Positions 43,895 to 50,826 of a stretch of 64,000 nt of DNA are shown here, in pieces. The notes beneath the pieces are model-generated. The model did no database searches, was not told where the DNA came from, and was given only the letters and a program-made list of their open reading frames with translations. The position numbers and the translations under genes are program-made. The stretch is from contig NZ_CP025025.1 of assembly GCF_002874535.1 (NCBI RefSeq), positions 2,341,526 through 2,405,525 of the forward strand, written 5' to 3'. This DNA comes from Mesobacillus jeotgali (GTDB lineage Bacteria; Bacillota; Bacilli; Bacillales; Cytobacillaceae). Within the stretch, counting starts at the first letter, position 1; each line of letters starts with the position of its first letter.

Positions 43895-43962
43895 GAGACA
43901 TTCAGGGAGCTGATAATTGCAGCTTCTTGAATGCCGGTAATATTTTTACAGGAAAATTTATC

Positions 43963-43991
43963 TTGAAATCCCCACAGATTCATCGTATAAT
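43963..43991 (+). promoter_or_regulatory. Consensus sigma-A promoter of the tRNA-Arg transcript
   Basis: TTGAAA and TATAAT separated by exactly 17 bases. Transcription should begin near 43998, about 180 bases before the tRNA, so the primary transcript includes the whole structured leader. Confidence 0.8.
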
Positions 43992-44024
43992 AATTGAGTC
44001 GCTGCAATAAGAGAATTACTTTTT

Positions 44025-44133
44025 ATCATGTCCCAGTAGCTCAGTACGGCTGAATTCGCATCTCCGAAATTGCTTCAGCGTACTCATCGAGCCGCTTCTT
44101 GGTTTGCTTTCTGAGATGAGGACGGGATAAAAC
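44025..44133 (+). ncRNA. Structured leader beginning with a copy of the tRNA-Arg 5' end
   Basis: 22 bases at 44025-44046 are identical to 44173-44194, the start of the tRNA gene and its five preceding bases. The sequence then diverges. TGTCCC (44029) can pair with GGGATA (44124), GCTGAA (44049) with TTCAGC (44074), and CTCATC (44083) with GATGAG (44115), giving a closed three-stem shape of ~100 nt. It may be a decayed tRNA copy or a functional leader element. Confidence 0.4.
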
Positions 44134-44177
44134 GCTAATCTATTTACTTTCTCAAACTCAATATTAATACTAATCAT

Positions 44178-44251
44178 GTCCCAGTAGCTCAGTAGGATAG
44201 AGCAACAGTTTCCTAAACTGTAGGTCGGGAGTTCGAATCTCTTCTGGGACG
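44178..44251 (+). tRNA. tRNA-Arg (anticodon CCU)
   Basis: A complete cloverleaf of 74 bases: acceptor stem GTCCCAG/CTGGGAC, D stem GCTC/GAGC, anticodon stem ACAGT/ACTGT with loop TTCCTAA (anticodon CCT), and a T arm GGGAG-TTCGAAT-CTCTT with two G-T pairs. CCA is not encoded. It reads AGG codons. Behind its own promoter and followed by a strong terminator. Confidence 0.95.
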
Positions 44252-44254
44252 CTC

Positions 44255-44280
44255 AAAACCTTGATATATATCAAGGTTTT
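44255..44280 (+). terminator. Terminator of the tRNA-Arg transcript
   Basis: AAAACCTTGA-TATATA-TCAAGGTTTT followed by TTATTTTTTT. Confidence 0.9.
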
Positions 44281-44316
44281 TTATTTTTTTCAGTTATTAA
44301 TAAAATATGGTGCTTT

Positions 44317-44565
44317 TTATTCCGGTTTTTTGTGTCCAATTGTTAATGTAACGGCAAAAATCTTGTTTTCTTCGTTCCGTTTATAAATAATCGAGAATCC
44401 ACCTTTATCTTCCAATGGATAACTTTTGCTGAATTTCTCACTTTACATGTTATTAACTGTTTCTCCTTTTTGTTTGAGAACTTCTTTTATGATGGTGTCA
44501 TCAGGCAAGTGGTCCTTTAGGACTTGTTCCGCCTCTGCCGGCGTTTTTACCGGTTCATTGAACAT
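44317..44565 (-). pseudogene. Small gene with an in-frame stop codon
   Basis: A minus-strand frame of 82 residues starts at ATG 44565 behind a GGGGGATTGGG site. It reads MFNEPVKTPAEAEQVLKDHL and on to GETVNNM, meets TAA at 44443-44445, and then continues in the same frame with protein-like sequence (SEKFSKSYPLEDKGGFSIIYKRNEENKIFAVTLTIGHKKPE) to a TAA at 44317. The second half looks like an amphipathic beta sheet. Both halves are too short to stand out alone. The best reading is a gene broken by one nonsense mutation; the alternatives are a 40-residue protein, or readthrough. Family unknown. Confidence 0.6.
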
Positions 44566-44934
44566 CCCAATCCCCCTCTAATATTCTATAGTTTTCTTTA
44601 TGAAATAAGTTCAAATATAATGTAAAAATTTTTAATTGTATGACCCTATTTATTTTTCACAAAATTTGTTTGATATCATTAAATAAAACCGGAATGTAGA
44701 GGTTTGGAGTAGTGATTTTGTCAGGAGAATGTTGTAAGTATTCATTGTTGCACTTATTCATTTTAGAAATCTGATAGATTTGGGGAAACTCTCATTAAAA
44801 AAACCTTTCAGGTAGCGAAAAACAGTATATTTTTAGGAAGTTGGAACTAATCCAGTGTTAAATGCGTCTATATAGGTAATAGCACTAATGGTTACTATTA
44901 CTATTTCAATCTAATGAAAAGGGGATTAACAATT
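44566..44934. other. Intergenic stretch without a gene
   Basis: AT-rich, no coding frame or strong structure seen. It should hold the promoters of the small minus-strand gene and of the PAP2 gene; neither could be assigned with confidence. Confidence 0.5.
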
Positions 44935-44970
44935 ATGGTTTGTGGTATTTATACACCACAAGCAATTTAG
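44935..44970 (+). CDS. Possible 11-residue leader peptide upstream of the PAP2 gene
   Basis: ATG 44935 reads MVCGIYTPQAI and stops at TAG 44970. AAAAGGGGATTAACA lies before it, nearly the same sequence (AAAAGGGGAATTAACA) precedes the PAP2 start 55 bases later. The reading frame contains TTGTGGT-loop-ACCACAA, a perfect 7-bp hairpin. Translation of the leader would open the hairpin, so it could control the gene. No evidence beyond the arrangement. Confidence 0.35.
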   Translation: MVCGIYTPQAI

Positions 44971-44986
44971 CAAAAGGGGAATTAAC

Positions 44987-45631
44987 ATGAAAAATAAAAG
45001 AAAAGATTTGCCATATTTATTGTTCTTGCTGGTAATGCCTGTACTTGGGTTGATTTATAAAATTTTGAATAATAATCCTCGAGAAGCTGTGATTCTTTCA
45101 ATCGAAATAGATGATAAGATTCCTTTCCTTCCGGTCTTCATTGTACCCTATATCATTTGGTACGCGTTCATATTAGGTTATCTAGTTTATTTTTGGTATA
45201 AGGATACTCGAGTTTATTTAAAAACATTGACAATGATTGTCATTGGCGAGTTAGTATGTTTCGTAATATACTTCTTCTTCCAAACAACCGTTCCTCGCCC
45301 AAATCTTGATGGTGATGGAATCCTTATAGACCTTGTCGGCATGATTTACAGCCATGATCAACCATATAACGCTTTCCCCAGCATACATGTATTAACTACG
45401 TTTGCCATCATTCTTGGCAATATCAACATTCGCAATAAGCATATCTTCCATTCGGTCTTCGTACCGGTGATGGGTTCGTTGATTATTATCTCTACGCTGT
45501 TTGTTAAACAGCATTATATACTTGATATGTTCGCTTCCATGTTTTTAACATCATTTATTTATGGAATTGTCTTTGAATTATTTGAATTTAAAGTTGCAGA
45601 AAAAAACGATACTGTTTATGTAAAAGATTGA
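44987..45631 (+). CDS. PAP2-family membrane phosphatase
   Basis: 214 residues from ATG 44987 (AAAAGGGG at nine bases). Six membrane segments. The catalytic signature is partly visible: TVPRP for motif 1, YNAFPSIHV for motif 2, and FVKQHYILD for motif 3 (His and Asp of the HxxxD). Members dephosphorylate phosphatidic acid or undecaprenyl pyrophosphate, or transfer inositol phosphate. Substrate unknown. The start is preceded by an unusual leader (see the 44935 entry). Confidence 0.85.
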   Translation: MKNKRKDLPYLLFLLVMPVLGLIYKILNNNPREAVILSIEIDDKIPFLPVFIVPYIIWYAFILGYLVYFWYKDTRVYLKTLTMIVIGELVCFVIYFFFQTTVPRPNLDGDGILIDLVGMIYSHDQPYNAFPSIHVLTTFAIILGNINIRNKHIFHSVFVPVMGSLIIISTLFVKQHYILDMFASMFLTSFIYGIVFELFEFKVAEKNDTVYVKD

Positions 45632-45647
45632 AATCTTAAGTGCAAAC

Positions 45648-45675
45648 AAAAGAGCTGCCATTGCAGCTCTTTTTT
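45648..45675. terminator. Bidirectional terminator
   Basis: AAAGAGCTGC-CATT-GCAGCTCTTTTTT between convergent genes. Confidence 0.9.
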
Positions 45676-45694
45676 CAGTGCCTTAAGATAATCT

Positions 45695-46147
45695 TTATTT
45701 TTCGGTATCCTCTTCGCTCCTCACATCAGGTCTAACGGGATATAGTTCTTCAGACGCTTCTGTTTGATATTGGTACCCTTTATTCCCATATTGCCTTTCC
45801 CCATCTTCCAGAACAATGCCTGCCACATATTTATGGAAGAAGTATTCAAACACGGCAACACCAGCGGCAGATATCAAAGATGCCAGCAACAGACTCTCTC
45901 CATAAGTTAAACTTTCTCCCAAAACCCAAATGATCATAAATGCCAGTCCAAAGTCAGCTAATGTTGCGATTGTATTATTCGTTTTTGGCAATAAGAACAG
46001 GTCCCCAATTACATAAGAAGCTAGCCCAAGAACCAGGGAAATCAGGAAGACATTTGAAAAAGACATATCGTACATCAGGCCAAGAATGACATAAAGTAGT
46101 ACCATGCTGGCAAGGAACTTTACAGCTAATGCTCTAATATGTTTCAA
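45695..46147 (-). CDS. DUF2512 (YndM-like) membrane protein
   Basis: 150 residues from a TTG at 46147, which has GGAGG eight bases upstream; the in-frame ATG at 46162 overlaps the site. It starts MKHIRALAVKFLASMVLLYVILGLMY, the family's opening pattern, and has four membrane segments followed by a hydrophilic acidic tail (YQYQTEASEELYPVRPDVRSEEDTEK). Found in many bacilli; function unknown. Minus strand, downstream of the permease, so probably its own small unit or the permease's partner. Confidence 0.85.
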   Translation of the reverse strand: MKHIRALAVKFLASMVLLYVILGLMYDMSFSNVFLISLVLGLASYVIGDLFLLPKTNNTIATLADFGLAFMIIWVLGESLTYGESLLLASLISAAGVAVFEYFFHKYVAGIVLEDGERQYGNKGYQYQTEASEELYPVRPDVRSEEDTEK

Positions 46148-46180
46148 GCGGATTTCCTCCATAACCTTTAGTATTTTGCT

Positions 46181-47548
46181 TTACTTTGCGCGACTAGCTT
46201 TATTCCATACCTTTTTCTGTAAAACTAACGATATCATCCCAATAAGCAAGACTACGATTATGCTAATAAAGAAACCCATACGTATGCTCTTTTCCATTAT
46301 CGTCCCGCTAACTGCAGCAAGAATAAGGGCGATTCCGATAAATGAAATGGTTTTTCCCCATGCTTTTAATTCCAGTAATTTCAGAGCTGAAATGATGATA
46401 AAAGCCCAATTGAATAAAATCAGGATTCCTGCGGCTGTAGTGATATATTCATAAATTTTGCCCGGAAGCAGCAAGGCCGTAATAATTGATGCAATCAAGC
46501 CAGCCACTGCCAGTCCAAGCGATGGAAGAGGCAGCTCTTTCATTTTTTTGATTTTCTTTGCGAAGACCTTCGGAGCATCCCCATCGCCGGCAAGCGTAAC
46601 GAGAAGTGTGGTCACCCCGAACAGCGAAGCAGTCATGGTTGAAAAGCCTGCAACGATGATCGCTCCGTTGAACACATGAGGAAAAAAAGCCAGATTATAT
46701 GGAGCCAGGGCTGTGACAAATGGACTTTCTTTATGATGAAAGGAACCATGAGCTGCCATAATGACCGCAAGCCCTAAAGCAAGAACGTAAATGATTACTA
46801 ATAAAATCAGCATGATGACTCCCGCTTTTGGAGCATCTTCTTTATTTTTCAGCCTTGTTGCCATCAAGCCGATTACTTCTATTCCTCCGTATGCATAAAA
46901 TGCATAGATCAATGACGACCAGAACCCTTTGAAGCCTTCAGGAAAGAGTTTTTGTGAAGAATTTGGCACGATTACTTGCTTCGTATCAAGATTAAACCAG
47001 CCAAATATAGCGGCAGCTGCTATTAAAATGAACATAATAATTGCGGCAGTTTTAATGATTGCAAATAAATCTTCTACCTTGTCAAATCCCTTATTCCCAG
47101 TAAGGACGACACCGATCGAGAGGATAGCATAACCAGTAGCGAAAATCCACAACGGTATGTTAGGAAACCAGAATTGTGACAAAATTGAAAGAGCAGTAAG
47201 CTGGCTTCCCATAATGAGGATATTGGAACTCCAATAATTCCAGCCACAGCTGAATCCAGCCCATTGACCATAGGCCTTCTTAGCATAATAGCAAAACGAG
47301 CCATCCTGGGGATCTTTTGCTGTCATTTTTGCCAGTAAATTATATACTACGTATGTTCCGATTGCGGCAAGGATGAAAGAAAAAACGATGGATGGCCCGG
47401 TAACTTTAATACCGATTGCAGAACCGAGGAAAAAACCGGTGCCAATCGTACACCCAACACCAATCAGTGACAGTTGCCACCATTTCAAATCTCCTTCATT
47501 GGAGCTATTTCCACATCCCGATTTTGATGATGGCAGAAAAAAATCCAT
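46181..47548 (-). CDS. Amino-acid permease (APC superfamily)
   Basis: 455 residues from ATG 47548 (GAGGAAGGGGGT upstream); an earlier in-frame start at 47581 lacks a site. Twelve membrane segments. WWQLSLIGVGCTIGTGFFLGSAIGI is the APC helix 1 with its GxGxG-type unwound region, and SLIYAFYAYGGIEVIGLMATRLKN is the matching helix 6. Likely an amino-acid uptake or exchange carrier; substrate not predictable. It starts just beyond a GC-rich dispersed repeat, on the other side of which is an unrelated gene. Confidence 0.9.
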   Translation of the reverse strand: MDFFLPSSKSGCGNSSNEGDLKWWQLSLIGVGCTIGTGFFLGSAIGIKVTGPSIVFSFILAAIGTYVVYNLLAKMTAKDPQDGSFCYYAKKAYGQWAGFSCGWNYWSSNILIMGSQLTALSILSQFWFPNIPLWIFATGYAILSIGVVLTGNKGFDKVEDLFAIIKTAAIIMFILIAAAAIFGWFNLDTKQVIVPNSSQKLFPEGFKGFWSSLIYAFYAYGGIEVIGLMATRLKNKEDAPKAGVIMLILLVIIYVLALGLAVIMAAHGSFHHKESPFVTALAPYNLAFFPHVFNGAIIVAGFSTMTASLFGVTTLLVTLAGDGDAPKVFAKKIKKMKELPLPSLGLAVAGLIASIITALLLPGKIYEYITTAAGILILFNWAFIIISALKLLELKAWGKTISFIGIALILAAVSGTIMEKSIRMGFFISIIVVLLIGMISLVLQKKVWNKASRAK

Positions 47549-47617
47549 TGTTTTACCCCCTTCCTCAACAAGTATTATCATTCGAGAATCAACTGTATTT
47601 TATGTATTGAACCATCA

Positions 47618-48095
47618 GGCAGAACAAAAAGCGCAAGCGCCTCGTTCAGCCCCGACAAGCGCTGGAGGGCCGACCGGTGAAGTCGTTCTTTGACTTTGTT
47701 CTTTGACTTCATTGGGCGGACCGAAATCGAAAAGTAGAGCCGACTGCCCAGAAACGCAAAAACTAGAGACTCCGACAAAGAAGCGCTGTTTGCTTCTGCC
47801 GGCGGAGTTGAAGTTTTGGAGTTTCTAGGAGGCGACACTAGACAATTCGAAAAGCGGAGGCGACTGCCCAACTCCGACAAGCGTTGGATGGCCTGACAAA
47901 GAAGTCGTTATTTGACTTCATTGGCAGGACCGAAGCGTCTCGAGGAGTTAGGACCCGCAGCTAGACAAGCGACTCGAGCTGCTCAAAGCTAACGCTTCTC
48001 GCAAGATACTCGGGGAAGTCTAATCAAGGATGAAAACTGGCTAGGCGCTGGAGCTGGATTAAGAATACTACATGTAGTTATCCACAACTAAATAA
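47618..48095 (+). repeat. GC-rich dispersed repeat (copy 2, expanded)
   Basis: Contains AAAAGCGCAAGCGC, TCGTTCAGCCCCGA, GGGCCGACCGG, GACTTCATTGGGCGGACCG and TGTAGTTATCCACAACTAAA in the order seen at 13112-13350. The middle is about 240 bases longer, with internal partial duplications (CTCCGACAA...AGTCGTT...TTTGACTTCATTGG twice). TTATCCACA near the end is a perfect DnaA-box consensus. No coding frame with a ribosome binding site. Confidence 0.75.
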
Positions 48096-48121
48096 TATTA
48101 AAATTGCTAAACAATGAAAAA

Positions 48122-48149
48122 AAGTCGAATCCCTGGGAATCGACTTTTC
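48122..48149 (-). terminator. Terminator of the small gene at 48155
   Basis: AAGTCGAATCCC and GGGAATCGACTT; T run on the minus strand. Confidence 0.8.
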
Positions 48150-48154
48150 TCATT

Positions 48155-48502
48155 TTACTTCTTCCTCTTTTCTGATTCAGAGTCATTACTTAGTCCGGTC
48201 ATCGTCCGATACATCTGGGTATACATACTTCCTTGCACGATGTTTTCAAGAAAGAATTCCCCGATGAGCTTTTTATACTCTTCATCTTCAAACATCTTCT
48301 TATTTTGCAGCTCCATTTCCGCAAGCCCTTCGTAGGTAGAAATCAGTGCGTAAGTGTGATCTTCACCTGAAATCGGCGATAAGAGCTCCACCTTGTGGTC
48401 ATATTGTTCGTTTCGGAAATTTTGAATTAAGCGTAAGTTTTTGATGCCATCCGGAAATTTATCCTGTTTCATTTCAAATGTTTGTATAACAATAACTGAC
48501 AT
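48155..48502 (-). CDS. Small hypothetical protein, dimeric alpha/beta-barrel-like
   Basis: 115 residues, cytoplasmic. The pattern (MSVIVIQTFEMKQDKFPDGIKNLRLIQNFRNEQYDHKVELLSPISGEDHTYALISTYEGLAEMELQNKKMFEDEEYKKLIGEFF) is that of a small ferredoxin-like barrel of the NIPSNAP/antibiotic-monooxygenase type: a strand, a helix, then two strands and a helix. No active-site residues can be named. CCCC-rich site (GGGGG on the minus strand) precedes the ATG. Single gene. Confidence 0.65.
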   Translation of the reverse strand: MSVIVIQTFEMKQDKFPDGIKNLRLIQNFRNEQYDHKVELLSPISGEDHTYALISTYEGLAEMELQNKKMFEDEEYKKLIGEFFLENIVQGSMYTQMYRTMTGLSNDSESEKRKK

Positions 48503-48632
48503 ATCCTATCCCCCTGTAAAATAACGATAGGATTAGATTTTTCCATTGTTAAACAATCTATACATTTGCCAGCCGGGTTCATCCTGTTTTAAATTTCAAG
48601 GGTACTTAACTCTCCGCCCACAGAATAATGAA

Positions 48633-49463
48633 TTATATTTGCTTTTCAAACAAGGTATTGCGATCGTTGTATTTTGTCATTATTTTTAATAAAAACAAAT
48701 TTAAAATTAAAATGGTAACACCTAATACAGCAAGTAAAATGGGCTTGATGACAAGAAAGCCCGTTGCCTGGCCTATGAAGAGAGCCATAATTGGCAGGAT
48801 TAAGATTCCCCCAAGCTGCTGAGCCTCTTGGAAGCCTTTTGCCCTGGCAGATACAAATACATTCACCAGGATAGTGAAGATGGTTATCATCGGGGTTACC
48901 CAGAACATCAATATGAGCCAGTTGGCATTAGGGAAGATGAAATATCCATACATATTGTAAGTCAGGCTTACAGTTATAAATCCAAATAGGAAGAAGCTTA
49001 CCCATGTAATAATAATTGATGGAATGAAGGCCGCAAGTACCTTGCCGATGAATAACTCCTTCACAGTAATGGGAGAAAACAAAAGGGTTTCCATTGTCCG
49101 TTTTTCCTTTTCACCAACAAAGCTATGAAGCGAAATCATCATCGCATTAATCGTTGGGATAAGTAAAAAAATCGAACCAAGCAGATAATTGACAGTAACG
49201 AAAATAATTTGATGTTTGATGCTTGGAAGACTCTCTATCGTTTCCCCACTCTTTGTATCTTTAAGACCATGTACCACCTTATTCACTAAATCAATCAAAT
49301 CTGGTGACGAAACAGGTAAATTCTTAACCAGAAGAATTAAAGCTAATGGAAAAATCACCGAAAAAATCAGAGGCAATAAGATTAGTCCTAGCCACACCTG
49401 AACAGAACTGGTTATTCCTCTAATATCTTTAGCAGCAACAAGCCATATTAACTTTTTATTCAT
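48633..49463 (-). CDS. ABC-2 type transporter permease
   Basis: 276 residues with six membrane segments; a large extracytoplasmic loop follows the first (about residues 50-90). FVGEKEKRTMETLLFSPITVKELFIGKVLAAFIPS is the diagnostic ABC-2 permease loop. The start overlaps the end of the ATPase gene by eight bases, so the two are translationally coupled. Substrate unknown; Na+ or drug export is typical of such pairs. Confidence 0.85.
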   Translation of the reverse strand: MNKKLIWLVAAKDIRGITSSVQVWLGLILLPLIFSVIFPLALILLVKNLPVSSPDLIDLVNKVVHGLKDTKSGETIESLPSIKHQIIFVTVNYLLGSIFLLIPTINAMMISLHSFVGEKEKRTMETLLFSPITVKELFIGKVLAAFIPSIIITWVSFFLFGFITVSLTYNMYGYFIFPNANWLILMFWVTPMITIFTILVNVFVSARAKGFQEAQQLGGILILPIMALFIGQATGFLVIKPILLAVLGVTILILNLFLLKIMTKYNDRNTLFEKQI

Positions 49464-50367
49464 TTAGCCCCCTCCTAATTTTAAAGTATAGGGATTCCAA
49501 ATCGTTATTTTCAATTTCCACATGGTGTATCCAAAAGTCACTGATGATTTTTTTCAGCAATGGGGTTATATGTTTACTTGAAGGCAATAGAAATTGCAAA
49601 GTATTTTTATCTTTTATTAATACTGGATAACCACCCCAATGAGCTTCAACAGGCAATAAGTTTGTAATAACCTTCAATTTGATTTGTGTGACATACCTTT
49701 TTTGCAGGTCATTAATTGTGCCAAAGTCAGTTATTTTTCCATCATTGAGAAAAAAGTATTCCTTACAAACATGTTCGAGTTGGCTCAAAATATGTGAACA
49801 AAGAAATATTGTTGTTCCTTCCCGTTCATTTAAATCCTTCAGAAACTTCAGCACTAAATTGATTCCCTCTGGATCTAGCCCATTCGTCGGCTCATCTAGG
49901 AAAAGGAGTCTGGGCTTATGAAGGATTGCCTTAATAATTCCCAGCCTTCGTTTCATTCCTGAACTATAAGCACCTACTTTTTTCTTCATATGCTCTTCAA
50001 GTTCAAACTCCTCCAAGTATCGGTGAATTTGCTTTAAATCGAAGTTTCCATATAGTTTGGAAAAGAAAATTAGATTATCAAGTCCAGACATTTCATGATA
50101 CAGACCAGCATTTTCAGTTAGAATTCCTGTTGCCTTCCTGACTGTGTCTCCCTCGATTCCCGGATCCATGCCTAGGACTGACAACTTTCCGTCTGTGGGG
50201 TTGATCACACCATTCATGAGGCGGATCATTGTTGTTTTCCCGGAACCATTTGGGCCAAGAAGCCCTACAATATGCCCTTCTTTTACACTCATCGATACGT
50301 TACTAAGTACCTCCTGATCACCGAAATGCTTTGAAACCGCCTCTAGTTCTATTACATTTTGCGACAT
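49456..50367 (-). CDS. ABC transporter ATP-binding protein
   Basis: 303 residues. Walker A GPNGSGKTT at about 38-46, signature SSGMKRRLGI, Walker B LLFLDEPTNGLDPEG, switch His in CSHIL. The C-terminal ~80 residues form the extra domain seen in ABC-2 exporters. Its permease partner is the overlapping downstream gene. AGGGGGAGCAG lies before the start. Not linked to the ytr-type operon, which is separated by the terminator at 50529 and has its own layout. Confidence 0.92.
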   Translation of the reverse strand: MSQNVIELEAVSKHFGDQEVLSNVSMSVKEGHIVGLLGPNGSGKTTMIRLMNGVINPTDGKLSVLGMDPGIEGDTVRKATGILTENAGLYHEMSGLDNLIFFSKLYGNFDLKQIHRYLEEFELEEHMKKKVGAYSSGMKRRLGIIKAILHKPRLLFLDEPTNGLDPEGINLVLKFLKDLNEREGTTIFLCSHILSQLEHVCKEYFFLNDGKITDFGTINDLQKRYVTQIKLKVITNLLPVEAHWGGYPVLIKDKNTLQFLLPSSKHITPLLKKIISDFWIHHVEIENNDLESLYFKIRRGLNE

Positions 50368-50528
50368 TCTGCTCCCCCTGTTTGCATACCGTTTTTCATA
50401 AGACGGACAATATTTGAAAAACGTTCAATAAAGTTTTAGATTGTTTTTTTAAAGGTGAAAAGTCATATGGTGTTGGCCGTTGTTCACTAGCCTAATCTGC
50501 CGACGATTGCTCCATTGAAGATCATAAA

Positions 50529-50557
50529 AAAGGACCAGAATTCACGACTGGTCCTTT
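50529..50557 (-). terminator. Terminator of the ytrEF-like transcript
   Basis: AAAGGACCAG and CTGGTCCTTT with a T run on the minus strand. About 270 bases downstream of the permease stop, so the hairpin array at 50607-50800 would be in the 3' UTR. Confidence 0.75.
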
Positions 50558-50606
50558 ACCTTAATTTATACAATTAACTCTATTGATGACTCAGTTTTAC
50601 AGAATT

Positions 50607-50800
50607 TTGATTTTCAGGGTACTGATAGTTTTTTGGGTGACTTTTTTTCCATATTCTTGACTTTGAGGACACCAACAGGCTTCATTGGTGACCTATTCTC
50701 CCATAATCCTGATTTTCAGGGCACCAATAGGCTTCATTGGTGACCTATTTTTCCATAATCCTGATTTTCAGGGCACCAATAGATTTTTTGGTGACTTGAT
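50607..50800 (-). repeat. Array of 52-bp hairpin units (CACCAAT...TTGGTG)
   Basis: Three clear units (key ACCAA at 50671, 50723, 50775, exactly 52 bp apart) and a diverged fourth at 50621. Each has TTTTCAGGGCACCAATAG, a short spacer and TTGGTGAC. The arms CACCAAT and (A)TTGGTG pair. Spaced as in the array at 1428 but with an unrelated sequence. It lies in the probable 3' UTR of the FtsX-type permease gene. Confidence 0.85.
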
Positions 50801-50826
50801 TTACCACGATCATTCCTTTTCGCTTC

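Noticed and set aside
44025-44194. Integrase attachment-site pair (attL/attR) at the tRNA gene
   Set aside because: The duplicated part is the 5' end of the tRNA, the interval is only 148 bp and holds no integrase. A leader element or decayed tRNA copy fits better.
47578-47880. Minus-strand 100-codon frame rich in SLSESLV
   Set aside because: Lies within the second GC-rich repeat and has no ribosome binding site.
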